From Allium sativum (Eukaryota; Streptophyta; Magnoliopsida; Asparagales; Amaryllidaceae): a stretch of DNA of 64,000 nucleotides. Under the pieces are notes generated by a model. It searched no databases. It saw nothing but the letters and a program-made list of their open reading frames with translations, and was not told the origin of the DNA. Below are positions 55,498 to 64,000 of the stretch, in pieces (the stretch's first letter is position 1; the number at the start of each line of letters is the position of its first letter). The stretch lies in contig CM060911.1 in the NCBI GenBank assembly GCA_030737875.1, positions 96,120,599 through 96,184,598 of the forward strand. Reading direction: 5' to 3'. The position numbers were made by a program, and so were the translations under genes.

Positions 55498-55701
55498 TGT
55501 AACACCCCGTATTTTCTGGGAACTTAAGAATTACAAATCTGAGTATAATTAAAATATAAAATCAGAATCAAGGGAAACGGCCTGTGCCATTGCGTTCGTC
55601 TCGGAAAAATACGCGAAATAGAGTCCAAAATTTCGTAAATCGGAGTCCGTATGACTAAGTTATGGCCTTCCAAAGTTCAGAAAAAAATTAAACAGCACAG
55701 A
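55498..55701 (+). repeat. T2: 3' LTR, first 204 bp
   Basis: Matches 50279-50482 and stops at ACAGCACAGA, where E enters. The probable left target copy for E is ACAGA (55697-55701). The rest of the LTR should lie beyond the window. Confidence 0.9.
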
Positions 55702-58029
55702 TGTAACGACACGGATTTCGCCCGGACCTAATCGATCGCTAAACCGACCAAGACCGTTCGAATCCCGCATACGCTAACTTTGGGTATACAACACATCAGA
55801 ACAAATAACAGAAGACTTCAATAAACATCATAATAATGTTACATCAGAGTACAGAATATCAGAGTATATCGAAAATAATACACAGCGGAAGATAAATTTA
55901 CATAAATGTAATACAATGCACAGCGGAAGACTGTAAATGCCTGGACACAGCTTAAAGCTTCAATCCAGAATCCTGCTCAAAACATCTGCAAAATAAAACT
56001 ACTCGACTGCCCGTGTGGAAAATAGGGGCACCCGAGTTCGCAAGGGAAAAGCAAACTACAGGTCAGTCATGGGACTGGTGTGAGAACTCAAAAACAGTTG
56101 TTAAACTTGTTTAAAAATAAGGCAAATCATGGGACCACGCCACTTTCGCGGAACGGGTTTACCCCCATGAAAGCCAGTGTATAAGCAACAATCAATATAG
56201 ATATATGGATCTACTATGCATCACACAACATGCAATATCCCAATCTACCCACTTAGATTAATCACAACATTTAGATTTTCCAAATCCAATTCAATTTACA
56301 GAAATTATTCCTTTGGATTTTATTCCCGATTTCTTATTTCAAATCATTTGAAATACATATCTAACTTTCTATATCAAAGTAGATTTCACTTCGGGATCTC
56401 AAATCAAATCATTTGGAAATGTGAATTCCAAAACATAACAATGCATACAAACAAGTATGCAACCAAATATCGTGCTCCCCATCGACAAGGCAAAGGGTAC
56501 GCACCTCGCAACTCGATATATATATGTGCACCTACCCCACATAGGAGTAGGCTACACCGACGATGCACCTCCCACTCAGGAGAGCATACACCGCCCTCTC
56601 ACCCATACTTTTAGTCTCAGGGTTACCCGAATCTTTAGTCACATACTAAATCATTTCATATCCCGAAGTAGGGAAAATCATTTCACAACGTAATAATCAC
56701 AAGTACTTTCAAAATATAGTACTTCACATCAGTAATTCACGCATATGATCAGTCACTATTAATCACATAACCTTTGAGCTCGTACGTCTCAAAGAAGGGT
56801 GTTAAGCAAGAGAATAAATTCTCCGCCACCAAACAGATACATCATCAATAGCAACTAATCGAATATGCGATGAACCACAATGTAACATATAATACATTTT
56901 TCTAAATCACTTTAGAAATCATCGGGTTTTGGGCCTCGAAATCCTTTCTGTTTTATAAAACATTTTTATAAAACATTCCCTGTCCAAAATCGGGAATACA
57001 TTTCTTTTCACTTAAGAAAAATATCATTTCACAATCATTCGTTAAATTTGAAATGAACACAACATCGCTAAACACCTTATCGTCAAATCGTGAAGTGTTT
57101 CACAAGGCGTTAGCACACGGATATTTTCAACCCAACCCAATGCTAAATGTAAAAGCATATTCTGCTCATAAACTAGTCGAGCACAATCCAAACCATCAAT
57201 CAATCAAATTTGACATTAAATATAAGGTTTTAAATAGAGAGAGTATTGACTTATATTTAACATCAAATCCTAAAACCAACAGATATCATATCGGGAATAA
57301 CGATATCGATATCTTCCAAATTCCCATCACAATATCTGTAATCACGGAATCCAATATCGAAAATATCCATAGATAATTTCAATTCAAATCTAATCCAATT
57401 TATTTATTTATAACCATTGGATTATTTTTCTAGTTAATAACTAGTTCATTTCGATAAAAATCTATTTTTATCTTTTCAAATATGGAGTTTTTCATCCCAA
57501 TTCTTCACAAATCATTTCTTATGATTTTACACAAATTATTACTATTTTTAATAATTTTATCAAGGCCCGTACAGTCGATTTCCATCAACGGCCATCGAAC
57601 TGCACTTACAGCGACCTTTTTCGAATTTGATTTGGACGTATCTCCAAATCCAACCGTTAGATTTCAAATTTTTCTAACATTCATTAGAAAGCTCTTTTCG
57701 ATACGAACCCAACGGTTCCGATTTCAGGAGAATCCGACGGTCGGATCTCCCGTAATGTCCGTTCGAAGTCAATGGTCGAAATTCGCGAACTGCCGCGGCG
57801 CGGCGCGTTCTATTCAGGCCATTATATTATATATATAATATATATAATATATATTTCGTCGATTTCTATTTAAAACGAAGTTTATAAATAGTTTTAAATT
57901 CGTTTCAAAAACATTTTCAACTTCCTTTTCAATTCAAATCACAATTGAATTCTTCTTTATAGATTCGTTTTAAAATTCATTTCTATTCAATTCAAATTTC
58001 AATTCAATTTGAATTCGTTTTCAATTCAA

Positions 58030-58445
58030 TTCATTTCGAATTCGTTTTCTATTCAATTCAATTCGAATTCGTTTTCTATTCAAATCAATTCGAATTCGTT
58101 TTCTATTCAATTCAATTCGAATTCGTTTTCTATTCAATTCAATTCGAATTCGTTTTCTATTCAATTCAATTCGAATTCGTTTTCTATTCAATTCAATTCG
58201 AATTCGTTTTCTATTCAATTCAATTCGAATTCGTTTTCTATTCAATTCAATTCGAATTCGTTTTCTATTCAATTCAATTCGAATTCGTTTTCTATTCAAT
58301 TCAATTCGAATTCGTTTTCTATTCAATTCAATTCGAATTCGTTTTCTAGTCAATTCAATTCGAATTCGTTTTCTATTCAATTCAATTCGAATTCGTTTTC
58401 TATTCAATTCAATTCGAATTCATTTTCTATTCAATTCAATTCGAA
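58030..58445 (-). repeat. E: 27-bp minisatellite
   Basis: About 15 units of 'cgaattcgttttctattcaattcaatt', very uniform. The unit is a multiple of three, so both strands stay open (252-aa and 128-aa frames). These are not taken as genes. Confidence 0.95.
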
Positions 58446-58466
58446 TATTTCATATGCATCGTTTTC

Positions 58467-58475
<9 letters not shown>

Positions 58476-58513
<38 letters not shown>

Positions 58514-58547
58514 TTTTCAATTCGAATATTTCATATACATTGTTTTC

Positions 58548-58602
<55 letters not shown>
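58476..58602. repeat. E: two (TA)n tracts
   Basis: (TA)n at about 58476-58512 and 58554-58602, each followed by 'cgttttcaattcgaatatttcatatxcattgttttca', i.e. a larger duplicated unit. Confidence 0.9.
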
Positions 58603-58604
<2 letters not shown>

Positions 58605-58949
58605 TTTTCAATTCGAATATTTCATATACATTGTTTTCAATTCGAATATTTTCACTTCGCTATATATATATAAATTTCACTTTTCATATATTCGATATTT
58701 TCACTTCGCTATATATATAAATTTCACTTTTCATATATTCGATATTTTCACTTTGCTATATATATAAATTTCACTTTTCATATATATATTATTTCACTTC
58801 GCTATCAATCAATTTTCACAACAATTTCAACCAATAAATATCGTCCATGGTTTGTGGACGAGGGGCGTATATATATATATAGGTATTTATATATAGCAAT
58901 TCACTTCCACTTTCAACACATATATAAAATTATAAAAAGAGATTGAAGA

Positions 58950-58964
58950 GTGAGAAATCCTCAC
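58950..58964 (-). ncRNA. E: GTGAG-N5-CTCAC hairpin
   Basis: The minus strand reads GTGAG GATTT CTCAC, followed by a pyrimidine-rich context like that in D. Confidence 0.45.
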
Positions 58965-59399
58965 CAATAGCTATCCACTCACACGACTCTTCCTTTATGG
59001 AAATCTTCGTCTATTTCGTCTTCTTGTCGCTTTCGTTTCCCGTATTCTCTACATAAGTAAAAATCGAATTTTTACTATGTTATTCAATATATAAAGATCA
59101 TATTTTAAAAACAAAGATTATATTTTTAATATTCTTATGATGTAAAAATTATATTTTTATTGCTTTAAAAATATAAGAATCATATCTTACTTCTTCTACT
59201 TATCAAAAATTCTGTCTTTTCTCTTTTTAAAAATATGATCTTTATTTTTGCAAGTTCAAATCTTTTTCTTTTAAAAGATTCAACCTTTTTAATTTGAAAG
59301 TTTAAACCCCTTTTTTTTCTAACCTTAAAATAAACTCCGTTTTTATTTTCTTTAAAAATCAGTCTTCAAAATTCTTTTCAAAACAGTTTTTAAACTTTA

Positions 59400-59830
59400 T
59401 CAAATCAGTTTTTATTTCTTTTCAAAAATTCTGTTTTTATTTCTTTCAAAAATTCTGTTTTCAAATCTTTTAAAAATTCTGTTTTCAAATCTTTTAAAAA
59501 TTCTGTTTTTCTTTTCTTTTAAAAATCCTGTTTTTCTTTTCTTTTTAAAAATCCTGTTTTTAAAACTAAAAGAAATCAGTTTATATTCTCTTTAAAAATT
59601 CTGTTTTCAAAACTAAAAGAAATCAGTTTATATTCTCTTTAAAAATTCTGTTTTCAAATCTAAAAGAAATCAGTTTATATTCTCTTTAAAAATTCTGTTT
59701 TCAAATCTAAAAGAAATCAGTTTATATTCTCTTTAAAAATTATGTTTTCAAAACTAAAAGAAATCGGTTTATATTCTCTTTAAAAATTCTGTTTTCAAAT
59801 CTTTTAAAAATTCTGTTTTAAAACTAAAAG
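59400..59830 (-). repeat. E: tandem repeats built on AAAAATTCTGTTTTCAAA
   Basis: Simple units of about 22 bp (59440-59570) and about 47-bp units 'aaaattctgttttcaaaxctaaaagaaatcagtttatattctcttt' (59575-59790, four to five copies). Confidence 0.85.
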
Positions 59831-59919
59831 AAAAATACAGTAATTAATTTTAAATCGTTTTTTTTTTTTTAAATCAGAAATCATAAAACAAAAATAAAAA
59901 TAAATCTAAAGTGAAATGG

Positions 59920-60110
59920 CTCACCGACTGCTTGCGAAGGGGATGAGGCGTCGTCGGCGGTGGCTCAGGCGGCGTTCGGAGGTTCAGGGAGGCATCGCGG
60001 CGGTGGTTTCGGGAGGGGCTCGATTGGATGTAGCGATGTCTGGTGGGAGGAGGGAAGTTGGTCGGGCGGTGGGGCTTCAGCTCGATCGTCGGCGGTGCGA
60101 GGTAAGGCGG
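59920..60110 (-). other. E: GC-rich island in the LTR
   Basis: GGCGG-rich stretch comparable in place to the islands of D and S. Overlapping plus-strand frames (59916-60167, 59960-60163) have no recognisable domain. In element sense it is followed by a GGTGAGCC word near 59913 that could act as a splice donor. Confidence 0.35.
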
Positions 60111-61122
60111 CGCGATTTAGGATTTTTAGGTTTTCTTCTTTTTTTTTTCTATCTTTCTGTTAAATGATCGGGGGGGGCCAATGAAGGAGAATAGGAGGGG
60201 ATTCTATTTTTTTTATTTTTTTATTTTATTATTTAATTATTAAATTTTGCCAAAGGGTTGACTTTTACATATGACCTCGAACCGAGGTCCACCGCCTGTC
60301 GTCCATAGCGTTTTACCCCCATTCCGAACACAATGGGATATGTATCGTAAGCTGGTTTGATCGTTACAATCAGTTTCCGTTGAAATTACATTTTAAATCC
60401 TTATATTGAATTTTAAACGTACATTTCAAATTACCGGGGCCCCATACGAACTCTAAAAATTTTAGAAAAATATTTTCTAGCTTCGTATTGACGATACGGT
60501 CCTAACAAAACTAGTTTCGTCGAATTCTGAGACCGTATGAAAAATGGCCAATTCCCAGTCGATTAAAATCAACTGAAATGGTCAAAACACGTTTTCCTTT
60601 ACCACGCTCACATATTGATTCGAAAAATTATGAAATTTGAAACCTAGCAATAATTTGACATCACGGACCCAACAAAACTGGTTTCGTCGAAATCCGAGGT
60701 CATTTGCAAAATGTCCATTTTTAAGGGCCTGAATTCCATAGCGACTATTCAGAATTTTCAACTGGACATATCTTTTGATTCACGCTACGAAATTTTGATC
60801 TTTCGGATTCGTTGGAAAGATATTCACAATTAGATCCTAATGTTTTTGGTTTCACTAAAATCCGGATTGTTTTGCACCCGGTACATTCAATTGATGTTTG
60901 AAATCGAATTATCGAACTACCGCGCCATTTTCAATTCCTTTTATAATTATATATAAATATTTATATTCTAACGACGACGCGTATAATATATACGTTCGAA
61001 TTCTATTCAAAATAAATTTTTCGACGATATTATTTAAAATAATTCATATTAAATAATCAGAATTCGCTAAAATTGCCAAAATAAAAATTTTCAAACTGGC
61101 TCGCATTTTACGGGTTGTTACA

Positions 61123-61157
61123 ATCTCCCCCACTTAAAACTTTTCGTCCCCGAAAAG
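61123..61157 (-). promoter_or_regulatory. E: polypurine tract and PPT-proximal hairpin
   Basis: Minus strand: CTTTTCG-GGGA-CGAAAAG (61157-61140), then AAGTGGGGGAGAT (61135-61123). Confidence 0.85.
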
Positions 61158-61742
61158 GAACAAAGTCGAAAGTGGTTTGATTATTCAACTCTACGTTCGA
61201 TCTGGCTTCCATTCTCCAACTCTTTAGTTTCTGAGAATTTTCAAAATTTCAAAAATTTGGCTAACACCCTAAATTTTTGAAAAATTTCGCCATAACCTCC
61301 CCTGCACCGGGAGCATCGGGGAATTTCAAATAGCTTCCCCGGTCCTTCAGATCTCAAAAAGAAAAAGAAAAAGCCAAGCGGCTAGCCAATAGGCTCACAA
61401 AATCATCATCACCCAAACAAAACAGGAAATTATGTAGTAAACATGTACCTATTTGTCGGGCAAACAAATTTTATTCTCTGCTCTAGCCTCCTTGCTATGA
61501 CCTGTTCAATGATATACATGTATATGCAAGCAAATGCGACCAATTTTCAATACCGTTCAATATTTGATACCATTAGGCATTATGGTTCAAAATTATCAAA
61601 CAATTAAACAAACAACACAAACATCAATCAATTAATTGATTATATTTTCAAATATATAATTTTATATATTTAAAATCATATTTTCTAAAATCAGATTATA
61701 TATATAATCACAAATACGTTATTTATAAACAAATAACTCTCG

Positions 61743-61849
61743 ACTCATTCTGGGGCATTTCTAACCCCATCTCTAACGAGTCACTCATTCTAGAATGCTA
61801 CTGATTCTATCTCTAATGAGGATTCTTTTATAGGACATTACTAATCCTA
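61743..61849 (-). ncRNA. E: three post-PBS hairpins
   Basis: Element sense: inner stem TAGGA/TCCTA (61831-61849); unit 2 (61783-61820) with outer CTCATT/AATGAG and inner TAGAAT/ATTCTA; unit 3 (61743-61781) with outer ACTCGTT/AATGAGT (G-U) and inner TGGGG/CCCCA. Three different inner stems, all paired. Confidence 0.7.
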
Positions 61850-61912
61850 CCTCTGATGAGTCTTTTATTCTGTTCTAACGAGTTGTACCCCAAAGATTTG
61901 AGTTTAACCAAA

Positions 61913-61924
61913 GCTCTGATACCA
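61913..61924 (-). promoter_or_regulatory. E: primer-binding site
   Basis: The plus strand reads GCTCTGATACCA, 3 nt from the right LTR start at 61928. Confidence 0.95.
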
Positions 61925-61927
61925 CGT

Positions 61928-64000
61928 TGTAACGACACGGATTTCGCCCGGACCTAATCGATCGCTAAACCGACCAAGACCGTTCGAATCCCGCATACGC
62001 TAACTTTGGGTATACAACACATCAGAACAAATAACAGAAGACTTCAATAAACATCATAATAATGTTACATCAGAGTACAGAATATCAGAGTATATCGAAA
62101 ATAATACACAGCGGAAGATAAATTTACATAAATGTAATACAATGCACAGCGGAAGACTGTAAATGCCTGGACACAGCTTAAAGCTTCAATCCAGAATCCT
62201 GCTCAAAACATCTGCAAAATAAAACTACTCGACTGCCCGTGTGGAAAATAGGGGCACCCGAGTTCGCAAGGGAAAAGCAAACTACAGGTCAGTCATGGGA
62301 CTGGTGTGAGAACTCAAAAACAGTTGTTAAACTTGTTTAAAAATAAGGCAAATCACGGGACCACGCCACTTTCGCGGAACGGGTTTACCCCCATGAAAGC
62401 CAGTGTATAAGCAACAATCAATATAGATATATGGATCTACTATGCATCACACAACATGCAATATCCCAATCTACCCACTTAGATTAATCACAACATTTAG
62501 ATTTTCCAAATCCAATTCAATTTACAGAAATTATTCCTTTGGATTTTATTCCCGATTTCTTATTTCAAATCATTTGAAATACATATCTAACTTTCTATAT
62601 CAAAGTAGATTTCACTTCGGGATCTCAAATCAAATCATTTGGAAATGTGAATTCCAAAACATAACAATGCATACAAACAAGTATGCAACCAAATATCGTG
62701 CTCCCCATCGACAAGGCAAAGGGTACGCACCTCGCAACTCGATATATATATGTGCACCTACCCCACATAGGAGTAGGCTACACCGACGATGCACCTCCCA
62801 CTCAGGAGAGCATACACCGCCCTCTCACCCATACTTTTAGTCTCAGGGTTACCCGAATCTTTAGTCACATACTAAATCATTTCATATCCCGAAGTAGGGA
62901 AAATCATTTCACAACGTAATAATCACAAGTACTTTCAAAATATAGTACTTCACATCAGTAATTCACGCATATGATCAGTCACTATTAATCACATAACCTT
63001 TGAGCTCGTACGTCTCAAAGAAGGGTGTTAAGCAAGAGAATAAATTCTCCGCCACCAAACAGATACATCATCAATAGCAACTAATCGAATATGCGATGAA
63101 CCACAATGTAACATATAATACATTTTTCTAAATCACTTTAGAAATCATCGGGTTTTGGGCCTCGAAATCCTTTCTGTTTTATAAAACATTTTTATAAAAC
63201 ATTCCCTGTCCAAAATCGGGAATACATTTCTTTTCACTTAAGAAAAATATCATTTCACAATCATTCGTTAAATTTGAAATGAACACAACATCGCTAAACA
63301 CCTTATCGTCAAATCGTGAAGTGTTTCACAAGGCGTTAGCACACGGATATTTTCAACCCAACCCAATGCTAAATGTAAAAGCATATTCTGCTCATAAACT
63401 AGTCGAGCACAATCCAAACCATCAATCAATCAAATTTGACATTAAATATAAGGTTTTAAATAGAGAGAGTATTGACTTATATTTAACATCAAATCCTGAA
63501 ACCAACAGATATCATATCGGGAATAACGATATCGATATCTTCCAAATTCCCATCACAATATCTGTAATCACGGAATCCAATATCGAAAATATCCATAGAT
63601 AATTTCAATTCAAATCTAATCCAATTTATTTATTTATAACCATTGGATTATTTTTCTAGTTAATAACTAGTTCATTTCGATAAAAATCTATTTTTATCTT
63701 TTCAAATATGGAGTTTTTCATCCCAATTCTTCACAAATCATTTCTTATGATTTTACACAAATTATTACTATTTTTAATAATTTTATCAAGGCCCGTACAG
63801 TCGATTTCCATCAACGGCCATCGAACTGCACTTACAGCGACCTTTTTCGAATTTGATTTGGACGTATCTCCAAATCCAACCGTTAGATTTCAAATTTCTA
63901 ACATTCATTAGAAAGCTCTTTTCGATACGAACCCAACGGTTCCGATTTCAGGAGAATCCGACGGTCGGATCTCCCGTAATGTCCGTTCGAAGTCAATGGT
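61928..64000 (-). repeat. E: right LTR, first 2,073 bp (plus-strand order)
   Basis: Copy of 55702-57776. Differences seen: C for T near 62355, G for A near 63498, and a T-run shorter by two near 63895. It is truncated by the window edge. Confidence 0.95.

Larger units (their letters stand above)
50279..55701 (+). mobile_element. T2: T1-related chromovirus derivative, 3' LTR interrupted by E
   Basis: The 5' LTR is 50279-53802 (3,524 bp), the interior 53803-55497 (1,695 bp), and the first 204 bp of the 3' LTR are 55498-55701, cut by E. The last bases before E match 50473-50482, so the cut is an insertion. The interior keeps a leader and gag zinc knuckles but no RT, RNase H or integrase that I can recognise, and it shares T1's 3' untranslated segment. 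The left target copy would be TCTAT (50274-50278); the right one is outside the window. Confidence 0.9.
55702..61122 (-). repeat. E: left LTR (3' LTR in element sense, 5,421 bp)
   Basis: Begins TGTAACGACACGG and ends GGGTTGTTACA on the plus strand. Landmarks: a stretch shared with D around the GGCCCGTACAGTCG site (57565-57760), the 27-bp minisatellite, (TA)n tracts, the GTGAG hairpin, a 47-bp repeat block, a GC-rich island, and the U3 module (60490-60716). Frames at 56216, 56457, 57053 and 57482 recur in the right LTR only because it is a copy. Confidence 0.95.
61123..61927 (-). other. E: internal region (805 bp, non-coding)
   Basis: Between PPT and PBS. The PPT-proximal 450 bp match A and D ('ggctagccgcttggc', 'cgggcaaacaaattttattctctgctctagcctccttgctatgacctgttcaa'). 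The palindromic-apex hairpin of A, C and D is not present. No coding frame. Confidence 0.9.
55702..64000 (-). mobile_element. Element E: young non-autonomous element with 5.4-kb LTRs
   Basis: The left LTR is 55702-61122 (5,421 bp), the interior 61123-61927 (805 bp), and the right LTR runs from 61928 past the window end. PBS and polypurine tract place it on the minus strand. If the right LTR is full length the element would be about 11.6 kb, 93% LTR. In the 2.07 kb of overlap I count two substitutions and one 2-bp indel, so insertion is very recent. No protein is encoded, so recent mobility must have used another element's enzymes. Confidence 0.95.

Noticed and set aside
56216..56614. 132-aa ORF repeated at 62442-62840 with identical sequence
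   Set aside because: Identity reflects the near-identical E LTRs. Two overlapping frames are equally conserved, and composition looks non-coding.
58009..58767. 252-aa ORF with SIQFNSN repeats, and a 128-aa ORF on the other strand
   Set aside because: Both arise from the 27-bp minisatellite, whose length is a multiple of three and which has no stops in these frames. They are not genes.
59916..60167. Arg/Gly-rich ORF on a GC island
   Set aside because: Several overlapping frames are open by composition alone, on the strand opposite to the element.

Overview
This window is almost certainly plant nuclear DNA, probably intergenic or pericentromeric heterochromatin of an angiosperm with a repeat-rich genome. 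It is AT-rich and built almost entirely of LTR retrotransposons nested in one another. The primer-binding sites read TGGTATCAGAGC (plant initiator tRNA-Met), the polypurine tracts read AAGTGGGGGAGA or AAGGAGGGGAGAA, and the LTRs run TGTAAC...GTTACA. I find no intact host protein-coding gene. The only host-type gene signal is a tRNA-Thr-like sequence at 5391-5463 (-). The names A-G, S, T1 and T2 below are mine. The species cannot be told from the sequence.

Layout, left to right. G (1-1887, +): 3' end of a Tat/Athila-like Ty3 element with a 985-bp LTR. F (1888-5643, -): large piece of a long LTR of the T1/T2 type. A (5644-8267, +): non-coding element of the D family, with a large deletion in its 3' LTR. 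B (8268-9702, +): non-coding element with only 409 bp between its LTRs. C (9703-50278 in pieces, +): an LTR-internal-LTR-internal composite with 4.1-kb LTRs. Its first LTR carries solo LTR S (11343-13643), and its second internal region is split by T1, D and T2. T1 (23961-35281, +): 11.3-kb Tekay/Del-type chromovirus with broken gag-pol, 3.8-kb LTRs and target duplication AAGTA. D (35404-49912, -): 14.5 kb, 6.7-kb LTRs around a 1,044-bp non-coding interior, target duplication CCATC. T2 (50279-55701 visible, +): T1 relative with a gag zinc-knuckle remnant and no recognisable RT or integrase. E (55702 to beyond the window, -): very young element with 5,421-bp LTRs around 805 bp.

Nesting order follows from the junctions. 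B is oldest. A went into B's 5' LTR, F into A, and G into F. C went into B's 3' LTR, then S, T1, D and T2 went into C, and E into T2. That is four levels on each side.

The main interest is RNA-like structure. Elements A, B, C, D and E code for nothing recognisable, so they must borrow proteins, yet they keep short structures with compensatory base changes: (1) one to three 37-nt hairpins just after the PBS; (2) in A, C and D, a hairpin whose apex is always a different self-complementary hexamer, resembling a retroviral dimerisation loop; (3) a hairpin directly 5' of the polypurine tract in all eight elements whose tract is visible, including coding ones. Separately, T1 and T2 LTRs carry a tandem pair of ~99-nt multi-helix motifs with an invariant CTGCCCGGAACC core. 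These are the best candidates for a previously undescribed system: a shared set of cis-acting RNA elements used by giant-LTR parasitic retrotransposons.
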